NCBI RefSeq assembly: GCF_023023025.1
Contig: NZ_CP095481.1
Span: 2,852,001 to 2,916,000, forward strand
Length of the DNA: 64,000 bases
Direction: 5' to 3'
From: Amycolatopsis sp. WQ 127309
Lineage (GTDB): Bacteria > Actinomycetota > Actinomycetes > Mycobacteriales > Pseudonocardiaceae
The notes under the pieces are model-generated. The model was given only the letters and a program-made list of their open reading frames with translations, searched no databases and was not told the DNA's origin. Below are positions 15,574-23,977 of this stretch, piece by piece; position 1 is the stretch's first letter, and each line of letters begins with the position of its first letter. The position numbers were made by a program, and so were the translations under genes.

Positions 15574-18500
15574 CGCAGCTTCCCGGGCGCGCTCCTCTTC
15601 TCGCCTCGGAGTCCACAATGGACTCGGCGCGGCCGGGAAAGGGCCCGCTCGGCGCACTGCCGGCCCTCGTGCCGGCCGTGCGCCGAGCGCTGGCCCTGGT
15701 GGGGATCCTCTCTTTCCTCAACGCCGCCGCGCTGGTGGCCCAGGCATTCCTGCTCGCCGACGTCCTCGCGGCGATCGTCGGAGCAGGGTTCGGGGGACGC
15801 ACCGCCCAGCTGGCCGCGCTGCTCGCGCTCGTCGCGACGCGCGCGCTGACCGGCTGGGCGGTGCGCACGGTCGCCGCCCGCGCGGCCGCGACGGCGCAAC
15901 GCGAACTGCGCGCGAAAGCCGTCGACCACGCGTTGCGCCTCGGTCCGGAGTGGATCGCCCGCCGCGGCCACGGCGAGCTGACGGCGTTGACGACCCGCGG
16001 CCTCGACGCGCTCGACGCGTACTTCCGCGAGTACCTGCCCGCGCTGGTGACGGCGGCCGTCGTCCCGCTCGGCGCCGGCGCGGCGATCCTGTTCGCCGAC
16101 TGGCCGTCGGGCGTGATCGTCGCGCTGACCGTGCCGCTGCTGCCGATGTTCGCGATCCTGGTCGGCAAGTACACCGCCGGCCGCGTCGCCGGCGCCACCG
16201 ACGCGACGCACCGGATGTCCGAGCGGCTCCTCGAACTGGTGCGCGTGCTGCCGGTGCTGACCGCGTTCCGCCGCGCGGACGCCCAGGCCGAGACGGTCCG
16301 GAAGCTCTCCGAACGCCACCGCCGCGCGACGCTCAAGACGTTGAAGGTCGCCTTCTCCTCGGCGTTCGTGCTCGAACTGATCGCGACGCTGTCGGTCGCG
16401 CTCGTCGCGGTGGTGATCGGCGTCCGCCTCGCGGGCGGCCACCTGCCGCTGGCCATCGGGCTCGGCGTGCTGATCCTCGCGCCGGAGTGCTACCAGCCCC
16501 TGCGCGCGGTCGGCGCGGCGTTCCACTCCAGCGAAGACGGCGTCGAAGCGGTCCGCCGGGTCGTCGACCTGCTGGCGGTGCCCGCGCCTTCCCGCGGCAG
16601 CGCGCTTATCGACGGTCGTGACCTGCGAGTTTCCGCTCTGCGGGTGGCGCGGCGCGGCGGTTTCGCCCCGGACGGCGAAACGTTCGCGATCCGCCCCGGC
16701 GAGACGGTCTGGTTGCGCGCCCCCAGCGGCGGCGGCAAGTCGACGACGCTCTCGGCGCTCCTCGGCTTCGTCCCCGCACACGACGGAAGCATCACGATCG
16801 GCACGACGAACCTCGCCGACGCCGACCTCGCGCGCTGGCGGGAGCAGGTCGCGTGGGTGCCGCAGTCGCCGGTGTTCACCGGCGGCACGGTCCGCGAAGA
16901 GGTCGGCTCGGACGTCGTCCTCGCCGAACTCGGCCTGGCCGGGCTGGCGGACCGTCCGGTGGCGAAGCTTTCCCTGGGCCAACGACAGCGCGTCGCGGTG
17001 GCGCGGGCACTGCTGCGGGTCCGCGACGGCGCCTGGCTCCTCCTGCTGGACGAGCCGACGGCCCACCTCGACGAGGCCAACGCATGCCTGGTGCTGGACG
17101 CGGTGCAGCGCGCCGTCGACCACGGAGCCGCGGCGGTGATCGCGGCCCACGAGCGCACGGCAGCGGTCGATATGTCGATTTCTTTTGTGGACGCACCTGA
17201 GGCGTCCACAGTGGACTCTTCTGGCTCGCGCCTGCCCTGGCGTGCCCTGCTGGACGGACGGCTCTTCGGCGGCGCTGCGCTTGGCGCGGTCGCGCTGCTG
17301 GCCGGCGTCGCGCTGACCGCGACGTCCGGCTGGCTGATCGCCAAGGCGTCCCAGCAGCCGCCGATCCTGACACTGACGGTCGCGGTGGTCGGCGTCCGCG
17401 CGTTCGGCCTGGGCCGAGCCGGCCTCCGGTACGTGGAACGCCTGGTCACGCACGACGCCGCGTTCCGCATCGCGGGCCGCCTTCGGGTGAGGCTGTGGAA
17501 GTCCCTTGTTCGCCTAGGACCGGCGCGAAGCCTGCGAGCGGGCGAGGGCCAGCAGCGCTTGGTCGCCGACGTCGACACGGTGCGCGACCTGCTGCCCCGG
17601 GTGGTTTCGCCGCCACTGGTGGTCGCGCTGGTCGCGGCCGGAGCGATCGCCGTCGAGGCGTGGGTCCTCCCCGCGGCAGGCTGGACCCTCGCGGCGGCGG
17701 TCGCCCTGGGGTTGTGCGCCCCACTGGTCGCCCTGCGAGCCGAACGCCGAGCAACGTCAGCCTTGGCAACCGGCCGACGCGACGTCGCTACCCGGGTCTT
17801 GGTGCTCTTCGACGCGGCGGCCGAGCTGCTGGCATTCGGCCGTGCTCACGATCGTCGCCATGCCCTGGCCGAGGCGGACACCCGATTGGTGACCCAGGCC
17901 CGCCGCCAGGCATTCGGAGCCGGCGCGGCAGAAGCCTTGGTGACGCTAGCCTGCGGCACGGCGGCGATCGTGAGCATGGCATTCGCGTCTCAAGCGGTCG
18001 CGGTCGGCCGTCTCGACCCGGTGCTGGCGCCACTGTTGGCGCTGGTGCCGCTGGCGCTGGCGGAAGTGCTGGCGCTGCTGCCACCGGTGGCCCAGCACTG
18101 GGACACGCTGAAGCAGGCCCGCCACCGCCTGGCCGACACCCCAGCCACGGCCGGCCACATGGTGCCAACCAAGCCGCAGGTCGGGCTGGTGGCCGCGGGG
18201 TCGCACCAGACCGAACAGCGCCCGGCCGAGATCGATGCTGCTCGGCCCCGGACCGAAGTGGCGGTCGGCGGGTTGCACCAGGGCGCGTTCGGGGGTGGCG
18301 AGCGGCCGTCCGTTGAACTGTGTGGGGCTGACCTCGGCTGGCCGGATGGGCCCGTCGTGCTTCGTGGGGTTGATCTGGCTCTTGCTCCCGGGACCTATGC
18401 CGCCGTCGTCGGGCCCAGTGGGGCCGGCAAGTCGACGCTGGTTGCCGCGCTTCTCGGCTTTCTTTCGCCTTCGCGAGGCGTCGTCAACGTGCCCGATGGT

Positions 18501-18926
18501 GTCGCCTGGGCGCCGCAGGAGCCGATGTTGGCCGCCACCACCGTGGGCGAAAACCTTCGGCTGGCGCGGCCGACCGCCACCGAGGACGAACTGCGGGACG
18601 CCTTGCACCAGGCCGCGCTCGACGACGTCGGGCCGGAGACCGTGCTCGGCAGTGGTGGCAGTGGGCTTTCCGGTGGGCAGGCGCAGCGAGTGGCAGTGTC
18701 GCGGGCCTTGCTCGGGGCGTCTTCGGCGGGGCTCGTCCTGCTCGACGAGCCCACCGCGCACCTCGACGAGCCGACCGCGCGCGCCGTGCGGGAACAGCTG
18801 CGTGCGGTGCTCGCGGGGCGGACCGTGGTGCACGTGACCCACCGCGCCGACGAGGCCGAACACGCGGACGTGGTGCTCGAGGTCCGGGACGGCCGGGTCG
18901 TCACGCGAGTGCCGGTGGCGGGGTGA
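15570..18926 (+). CDS. cydDC: Fused CydDC ABC exporter for cytochrome bd assembly
   Basis: A 1118-residue single chain combining CydD and CydC, as in many actinobacteria; the complex exports reductant thiols or haem-related compounds needed for cytochrome bd. The first half has six helices and an ATPase with Walker A APSGGGKSTT near residue 388, signature LSLGQRQRVAVARALL and Walker B LLLLDEPTAHLD. The second half repeats this, with GPSGAGKSTL near residue 950, LSGGQAQRVAVSRALL and VLLDEPTAHLD. A low-complexity linker (about 850-915) precedes the last ATPase. The ATG overlaps the cydB stop by four bases. Two copies of the GTCCA-N3-TGGAC motif (15611, 17204) lie inside the gene. Confidence 0.95.
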   Translation: MTQLPGRAPLLASESTMDSARPGKGPLGALPALVPAVRRALALVGILSFLNAAALVAQAFLLADVLAAIVGAGFGGRTAQLAALLALVATRALTGWAVRTVAARAAATAQRELRAKAVDHALRLGPEWIARRGHGELTALTTRGLDALDAYFREYLPALVTAAVVPLGAGAAILFADWPSGVIVALTVPLLPMFAILVGKYTAGRVAGATDATHRMSERLLELVRVLPVLTAFRRADAQAETVRKLSERHRRATLKTLKVAFSSAFVLELIATLSVALVAVVIGVRLAGGHLPLAIGLGVLILAPECYQPLRAVGAAFHSSEDGVEAVRRVVDLLAVPAPSRGSALIDGRDLRVSALRVARRGGFAPDGETFAIRPGETVWLRAPSGGGKSTTLSALLGFVPAHDGSITIGTTNLADADLARWREQVAWVPQSPVFTGGTVREEVGSDVVLAELGLAGLADRPVAKLSLGQRQRVAVARALLRVRDGAWLLLLDEPTAHLDEANACLVLDAVQRAVDHGAAAVIAAHERTAAVDMSISFVDAPEASTVDSSGSRLPWRALLDGRLFGGAALGAVALLAGVALTATSGWLIAKASQQPPILTLTVAVVGVRAFGLGRAGLRYVERLVTHDAAFRIAGRLRVRLWKSLVRLGPARSLRAGEGQQRLVADVDTVRDLLPRVVSPPLVVALVAAGAIAVEAWVLPAAGWTLAAAVALGLCAPLVALRAERRATSALATGRRDVATRVLVLFDAAAELLAFGRAHDRRHALAEADTRLVTQARRQAFGAGAAEALVTLACGTAAIVSMAFASQAVAVGRLDPVLAPLLALVPLALAEVLALLPPVAQHWDTLKQARHRLADTPATAGHMVPTKPQVGLVAAGSHQTEQRPAEIDAARPRTEVAVGGLHQGAFGGGERPSVELCGADLGWPDGPVVLRGVDLALAPGTYAAVVGPSGAGKSTLVAALLGFLSPSRGVVNVPDGVAWAPQEPMLAATTVGENLRLARPTATEDELRDALHQAALDDVGPETVLGSGGSGLSGGQAQRVAVSRALLGASSAGLVLLDEPTAHLDEPTARAVREQLRAVLAGRTVVHVTHRADEAEHADVVLEVRDGRVVTRVPVAG

Positions 18927-18978
18927 CGTGATCGATTCCCGCTGTGTCCTTGCCGCGCCGCCGCCGCGCCGCGCGATA

Positions 18979-20421
18979 ATGACGGAACTCATGGATCCGA
19001 CGCTTGCCGCGCGGGCACTGTCCGCCGCCACCGAGATCACCAGCACCGCCCTGTCCGGCGACGACCCGGGCGCGGTGCTGGACACGGTCGTCGCCCGCGC
19101 CGCCGAACTCGCCGACGCCGACCTGGGCCTGGCCATGGTCAGCGCCGACGACGGCCGCGTCGTCGTCGAAGCCGCGCACTACGCGACGCCGCACCCGAGC
19201 GAGGTCGCCGCGCCGACGCGTGCGGGAGCCACCGATGTCGATGCGGCCCCCGACGCTTCAGGGGCCGGGTCGCCGGGTGAGGCCGGACGTGTGGGTGAGC
19301 CAGGTGCGTCGGGCGACGACCCCGCCGCGGCGCCCGGCATGTCGCCAGGCACGCCTGAGCTAGGCGCGACGGCAGCAGCCGTGCCGGCGCCAAGCGCAAT
19401 GGCGCCAGTCGCGTCGGCGCCAGGCGTGCGCGGCATTGAATCGGCGTCAGCCGCTGACAGTGGTGGTGCTGGCCCCGTCGTCGGTGAGTCGCTTCGTGGG
19501 CTTTCGCTCTCCGCCGACTCCGCCGCCGGGCGGGTGGCTCGGGGTGGTGAGCCGATCGCCAGTGATGACTTCACCGTTGATCCGCGGACCGCGCCCTACG
19601 TCCCGGCCGAGCTTCACGGCTATGGGCCCTTCGCCGCCGCTCCCTTTGGGTCCGGGGGGCGCGTGCTGGGTGCTCTCACCGTCTACCGGAAGCAGGGGCG
19701 TGAGCCCTTCTCCGCGGGAACCGTCGAAATGCTCGTCGCTTTCGCCGCGCAAGCCGGGGTGGTGCTCGCGCTTGCCGAGGGCGCCAATGCTCGCCACCGC
19801 GTCGCGCTGTACGAGGAGCGGGAGCGGATTGCTCGCGAGCTCCACGACGTCATCGTCCAACGGCTCTACGGCGCCGGGATGCAGCTCGACCGGGTGCGGC
19901 GCAACATGCGCAAGCGGTTCGCCCAGGCCGACGGTGTTCGCCTGTCCGACGCGATCGACCAGCTCGACCAGACCATCGAGGAGATCCGCGGGACCGTGCG
20001 CGCGCTGCGGTCCGCAGAACCTCGCCACGACACCGGCACGCCTGCCGATCTTGCCGAATCGGCGCGCGGCGAGGTCCGTATCGCGGGGGAGCTGCTCGGT
20101 TACCCGCCGACCCTGGAGCTGTCTGGTGAGTTCGCCGACGTCCCCGCCGAACGGGCCGACCACATCCGGGCCGCCCTGCGTGAAGCACTGTCCAATGTGG
20201 TCAGACACTCGGGTGCGAGCGAAACCCGCGTCACCTTGGCCCGGGACTCGCACGGCGTGAAGCTCCGCGTCCGGGACAACGGTTCCGGGGTCCCCCAAGG
20301 TGTCGCCACCCGTGGCCTGCGCCACCTCGCCGAACGCGCGGACGCCGCGGGCGGGAAGTTCTTCCTGAACTCCTCGCCCAGCCTCGGCACGCTCGTCGCG
20401 TTCGACCTGCCACTCGACTGA
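18979..20421 (+). CDS. GAF-domain sensor histidine kinase (NarL/DevS type)
   Basis: About 480 residues. A GAF domain (about 1-260) is interrupted by an Ala/Pro/Gly-rich insertion of roughly 90 residues (about 80-170, with repeated GAGSPGE, APGMSPG and APSAMAPVASAPG). Then come a HisKA_3 dimerisation segment with phosphoacceptor His near 287 (RERIARELHDVIVQRLYGAG) and an HATPase (VVRHSGAS, VRDNGSGVP, RGLRHLAERADAAGG). It is soluble, with no membrane helices. Start choices are ATG 18979, ATG 18991 or GTG 18928; none has a strong Shine-Dalgarno. The probable partner is the response regulator at 21901, separated by an unrelated membrane protein. Confidence 0.88.
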   Translation: MTELMDPTLAARALSAATEITSTALSGDDPGAVLDTVVARAAELADADLGLAMVSADDGRVVVEAAHYATPHPSEVAAPTRAGATDVDAAPDASGAGSPGEAGRVGEPGASGDDPAAAPGMSPGTPELGATAAAVPAPSAMAPVASAPGVRGIESASAADSGGAGPVVGESLRGLSLSADSAAGRVARGGEPIASDDFTVDPRTAPYVPAELHGYGPFAAAPFGSGGRVLGALTVYRKQGREPFSAGTVEMLVAFAAQAGVVLALAEGANARHRVALYEERERIARELHDVIVQRLYGAGMQLDRVRRNMRKRFAQADGVRLSDAIDQLDQTIEEIRGTVRALRSAEPRHDTGTPADLAESARGEVRIAGELLGYPPTLELSGEFADVPAERADHIRAALREALSNVVRHSGASETRVTLARDSHGVKLRVRDNGSGVPQGVATRGLRHLAERADAAGGKFFLNSSPSLGTLVAFDLPLD

Positions 20422-20514
20422 AACCGGCACACACGACCGACAAGACTCGGCCTCACCCTTCTCGGGTCATCCAAGCCTCCTTCCCACGTCCTCAGGAAGG
20501 ATCTTATCGAATTC

Positions 20515-20530
20515 TCGAACATATATTCGA
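20515..20530. promoter_or_regulatory. LexA-box-like site upstream of the 20698 gene
   Basis: TCGAAC-ATAT-ATTCGA differs in one position from the actinobacterial SOS box TCGAAC-N4-GTTCGA. A further CGTTCGAG half-site follows at 20535-20542. It lies in the AT-richest part of the gene-free stretch 20422-20697, about 168 bases before the next start. No clear -10/-35 pair was found around it. Confidence 0.4.
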
Positions 20531-20697
20531 CTCACGTTCGAGTGAATCCGGAGTCCGCAAACCCCGCTTGACGTGGCGCTCGGTGACACGGCCGTGAAAA
20601 GTACGCAGCGAACGGCGGCTTGCGGCACCTTTGCTCATGTTGCCCCAATCGGCGAGTTCGTGGCCTAGACTGATCGATCAAGAGTTGAGGGGGGCCA

Positions 20698-21894
20698 ATG
20701 CTCGAGACGATGATGCGTGGATTCGCGGCTCGCTTGGTCTTGTTCGCGGCCTTGGTGGCGTGGTGCCACGTCGGTTGCCGGATCATCCAGCATGACGGCC
20801 TGCTGCGAGGGTTCCTGCGGGTCCGGTACCGGCGGCGATTCCATGACGGGAGCTGCCGCGCGCACTGGACTCGTCTCCTCAGGCTGAGCTTCAGCGTGTT
20901 CTTCGTCGTACTGGTCGCCGAGACTCTCGGGCTCGTCGCGTACAGGGTCGGTATGGGTGCGGTCACAGTCTGGGTCGTATTCCTTTTCGCCCCGTTCTAC
21001 ATCGCCTGCTATCTGGTCATGGGCAGCCGTACGTTCCGCGCTGCCTCGAAACATCAGGCGGGCGACTGGTCACTCCTGGACGACCACGATCGGGACGAGA
21101 CCCTGCGTGATCTGGCGGCTTCCTATACGGCGAACCGCATGAGCGGTCTCACACTGCTGGCCGCTCTCTTGCCGGGAATGGTGTGGGCCGGGGGGACGAT
21201 CACTGTCGTGACTTTCCCGGCGCGCGCAGACGCGGGCAAGGTCAGTGACTTCAGCCAGGCTGGGACGGTCGCAAGTCTCGGGCTGGCCGTGTTCGGGTTG
21301 TACCTGGTGCAGTCGGCTCTGCGATACGTGTTCCCGCATCGGACGCTGATCCACGACGCGTTCCGGCTGTTGTGGTACCTGGACGAGCGTCGCCTCTCGG
21401 AGCGACCGATCCGTGGCGCGCAACTGCCGCGATCGTTCATCGCTGCGCGCTGGCGGAACTACACGCACCGTGTCGGATTCGGGTTGGCTCACTACACGGA
21501 CCGCTGTGCGCGGGGGATGGCCGACACGTTGACTCCCCGTGACCACGAAAGGGTCACTGCTGCTTATCGCGGAGTGACTGGCGAGCTGCGTAGTCACGCG
21601 ATCAAAGCGGGATTCGATCAGGAACGCACTCTCGGTTATCGGCAGCTCGTCGTGGCATCTCTCGCTCTGCTCACGGTCGAGGATCCAGCTTCTCTGCCCG
21701 CTCGGGTCGAACCGCTTGTGGCCGACGTGCTGCAGCAACCCGATCGCAGCTCGGCGGGGCGGCGGCGCTACGAGGCGTTCAATGCCTTCGTGCAGAACGG
21801 GTGGAAGACGATCAGCTTGCTCATCGTCGTGATTCTTGCCATCGTCTTCGCGGTGACGGGGCAGTGGTCGTCCCTTGGCGGTTTGGTGAAGTAG
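20698..21894 (+). CDS. Unrecognised multi-helix membrane protein, probably acquired
   Basis: A 398-residue protein. Hydrophobic segments lie at about 8-25, 60-80, 90-108, 150-175 (LLAALLPGMVWAGGTITVV), 190-212 and a C-terminal one at 370-388 (ISLLIVVILAIVFAVTG). A cytosolic part between about 215 and 365 is rich in Arg and Asp. Codon use is visibly less GC-biased than its neighbours (many third-position T and A). A GAGGGGGG Shine-Dalgarno precedes ATG 20698. It splits a histidine kinase from its likely response regulator. I recognise no family; lateral acquisition is inferred from composition and position. Confidence 0.72.
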   Translation: MLETMMRGFAARLVLFAALVAWCHVGCRIIQHDGLLRGFLRVRYRRRFHDGSCRAHWTRLLRLSFSVFFVVLVAETLGLVAYRVGMGAVTVWVVFLFAPFYIACYLVMGSRTFRAASKHQAGDWSLLDDHDRDETLRDLAASYTANRMSGLTLLAALLPGMVWAGGTITVVTFPARADAGKVSDFSQAGTVASLGLAVFGLYLVQSALRYVFPHRTLIHDAFRLLWYLDERRLSERPIRGAQLPRSFIAARWRNYTHRVGFGLAHYTDRCARGMADTLTPRDHERVTAAYRGVTGELRSHAIKAGFDQERTLGYRQLVVASLALLTVEDPASLPARVEPLVADVLQQPDRSSAGRRRYEAFNAFVQNGWKTISLLIVVILAIVFAVTGQWSSLGGLVK

Positions 21895-21900
21895 CCGCGT

Positions 21901-22527
21901 TTACTTCTCCCGGCGCGCGACCCAGGCGGCGGCCTGCGTGCGGCGCTGCATGCCGAGCTTCGCCAGCACCGACGTGACGTAGTTCTTGACCGTCTTCTCG
22001 GCGAGGAACAGCCGCTCCGCGATCTCCCGGTTCGACAGGCCCTGGCCGATCAGCTCGAGCACGTCCCGCTCGCGCTCGGTCAGCGCGGCCAGCTCGTCCG
22101 TCGGCGGGTGGCGCATCTTGTCCAGCACCCGCGCGGTGCTCACCGGGTCCAGCAGCGACCGGCCGGCCGCGACTTCGCGGACCGCGTTCACCACGTCCTG
22201 CCCGCGCACCTGTTTCAGCAGGTAGCCCGCCGCGCCGGCCATGATCGCGCCGACCATCGCCTCTTCGTCGTCGAACGCCGTGAGCATCAGGCACGCCGGC
22301 GGGTTCGGTTTCGACCGCAGCTCGCGGCAGAGCGTGATGCCGTCGCCGTCGCCGAGGCGGACGTCGACCACCGCGACCTCCGGCTCGACGTGCATCGCGA
22401 CCGCCAACGCCTCTTCGACGCTGCCCGCTTCGGCGACGACCTCGATGTCGGGCTCGTCGCCGAGGAGGTCGCGGAGCCCGCGGCGGACCAGTTCGTGGTC
22501 GTCGACGAGCAGTACCTGGATCGGCAT
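21901..22527 (-). CDS. NarL/FixJ family response regulator
   Basis: A 208-residue protein. The receiver domain holds acidic residues VDDHE and the phospho-acceptor Asp in VAVVDVRLGDGDG (about residue 54), then K in YLLKQVRG. A LuxR-type helix-turn-helix (LTERERDVLELIGQGLSNREIAERLFLAEKTVKNYVTSVLAKLG) ends the protein. It resembles the DevR/DosR group. Its cognate kinase is most likely the GAF kinase at 18979, in the opposite direction. The true target genes are not evident. Confidence 0.93.
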   Translation of the reverse strand: MPIQVLLVDDHELVRRGLRDLLGDEPDIEVVAEAGSVEEALAVAMHVEPEVAVVDVRLGDGDGITLCRELRSKPNPPACLMLTAFDDEEAMVGAIMAGAAGYLLKQVRGQDVVNAVREVAAGRSLLDPVSTARVLDKMRHPPTDELAALTERERDVLELIGQGLSNREIAERLFLAEKTVKNYVTSVLAKLGMQRRTQAAAWVARREK

Positions 22528-22754
22528 ACCCCCAGGTTACGGGGTGGACGGCCAATTCGCTCGAAGAGGTGACGGAGATCGTCCGACATTCCGACCGGTA
22601 CGTATTGCGACGAATTTCCGGACGGCCGAAAACGCTGGTCAACGCGATTCGATCATCAATCCGGCGAAGAATCACGAGGCGCCCGGCTTTTGGTTGAGCC
22701 CTGGCGTTTCCCGGCGGCCGCACGAATTTCGGAAATGTCCGTAACGGCGTCGAC

Positions 22755-22787
22755 GGCGCCGCGATATTAACCACGCATCGCGGCGCC
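22755..22787 (+). promoter_or_regulatory. Perfect hairpin in the leader of the excalibur/sortase operon
   Basis: GGCGCCGCGAT (22755-22765) and ATCGCGGCGCC (22777-22787) are perfect 11-base arms around an AT-containing loop, 43 bases before the TTG start. It may be an attenuator or an operator. The remainder of the gene-free region 22528-22829 (about 300 bases) shows nothing else I can name. Confidence 0.5.
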
Positions 22788-22829
22788 AGAGCCGTGTTCG
22801 ACTCCGATTCTTCCCCGGAAGGACTTCCG

Positions 22830-23327
22830 TTGTCCTTATTTCGTCGTGCCCTGACGACGGCCGCAGCCGTCGCCGGGCTCGCTCTCCTCGGCCCCGTCTC
22901 CCTCGCCTCCGCGCAACTCGCGACGCCCCTCGCGGTCGGCGACGTGGACTGCGGCAACTTCACGTACCAGGAGGAGGCGCAGGCGGTCCTCGACGCGACG
23001 CCGGGTGACCCCAACAACCTGGACTCCGACAAGGACGGCATCGCCTGCGAGTCCCTGCCGCACCGCCCGGTGCAGAACACCACCAAGCCCGTGCCCACCT
23101 CGGCACAGCCGTCGACCTCGACGAAGACCCACACCACCCCGAAGTCGACGACCATCAAGAAGGCCACGACGGGCGGCCAGGTCAAGGTCAAGCCGGTCGG
23201 CGGCGTGGCCACCGGCGGCGGCGAGCCCGACGAAGGCACCCCCGGGTTCCTCCTGCTCAGCGGCGCGCTGCTGGCCGCGGCGACGTCCGGCGGGATGGTG
23301 CTCTACCTGCGCCGGCGCGCGAGTTGA
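22830..23327 (+). CDS. Secreted excalibur-domain protein with sorting-signal-like tail
   Basis: A 165-residue protein. The start is TTG 22830, set by a GGAAGGA Shine-Dalgarno seven bases upstream. It begins with a signal peptide (FRRALTTAAAVAGLALLGPVSLASA). An excalibur calcium-binding motif follows (VDCGNFTYQEEAQAVLD, then DPNNLDSDKDGIACESLP, i.e. DxDxDGxxCE). A Thr/Lys-rich stalk leads to GGVATGGGEP and a hydrophobic helix with a basic end (FLLLSGALLAAATSGGMVLYLRRRAS). The tail looks like a sortase signal, but LPXTG is absent; GVATG is the nearest equivalent. The next gene, overlapping by four bases, is a sortase, so this is probably its dedicated substrate. Confidence 0.85.
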   Translation: MSLFRRALTTAAAVAGLALLGPVSLASAQLATPLAVGDVDCGNFTYQEEAQAVLDATPGDPNNLDSDKDGIACESLPHRPVQNTTKPVPTSAQPSTSTKTHTTPKSTTIKKATTGGQVKVKPVGGVATGGGEPDEGTPGFLLLSGALLAAATSGGMVLYLRRRAS

Positions 23328-23977
23328 GGCGGCCGCACCCACCGCTGTGGCCGGCGATCGCGGCGGTGGCCGCCGCGCTCGGCGTGGTCGTGGTCGTGGC
23401 ACTCGTCCTGGCCTTCTCCTCTCCGGCGACGGACGAGGTCGCGCCGCCGCCGTCGCCGCCCTACACGAGCGCCGCGGGGAGCGCCGGCACCACGACCGCC
23501 CCGCCGCACGGCGGGCTCCCGGCGGCGAAACCGGCGTCGCTGAGCATCCCGGCGATCGGGGTGCGCGCCGGGTCGATCGCCGATCTCGGGCTCACGCCCG
23601 GCGGTGAGCTGCAGGTCCCGCCCGACGCGACGACCGTCGGCTGGTTCACCGGCGCCCCGTCGCCCGGCGAGGTCGGGCCGGCGGTGCTGGCCGCGCACGT
23701 CGACTACAAGCACGTGCCCGGCGCGTTCGGCAAGCTGAAGGACCTGCGCTCCGGCGAGCTGGTGCGGGTGGGCCGCACCGACGGCCGGACGGCGGTCTTC
23801 ACCGTCTACCGCGTCGACCGCTACGCCAAGGCCGACTTCCCGACGGACGAGGTCTACGGCGACACGACCGAGCCCGAGCTGCGGCTCATCACCTGCGGCG
23901 GCGCGTTCGACCGGTCGAGCGGGAACTACCTCGACAACGTCGTGGCCTTCGCGAAGCTCACCGCCGTCGAGGCCTAA
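23324..23977 (+). CDS. Class F sortase
   Basis: A 217-residue membrane-anchored transpeptidase. An N-terminal helix (PAIAAVAAALGVVVVVALVLAF) and a Pro/Ser-rich linker precede the sortase beta-barrel (about 70-217). Catalytic residues are visible: His125 in AAHVDYKH, Cys191 in LITCGG, and Arg near 200 in DRSSGNYLDNVVAFA. It starts with TTG overlapping the excalibur gene stop (TTGA), so it is coupled to its presumed substrate. Its stop overlaps the convergent helicase-domain gene. Confidence 0.9.
   Translation: MRRPHPPLWPAIAAVAAALGVVVVVALVLAFSSPATDEVAPPPSPPYTSAAGSAGTTTAPPHGGLPAAKPASLSIPAIGVRAGSIADLGLTPGGELQVPPDATTVGWFTGAPSPGEVGPAVLAAHVDYKHVPGAFGKLKDLRSGELVRVGRTDGRTAVFTVYRVDRYAKADFPTDEVYGDTTEPELRLITCGGAFDRSSGNYLDNVVAFAKLTAVEA

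Noticed and set aside
22830..23327. A canonical LPXTG signal in the excalibur protein
   Set aside because: No LPXTG or LAXTG is present; only GVATG approximates it.
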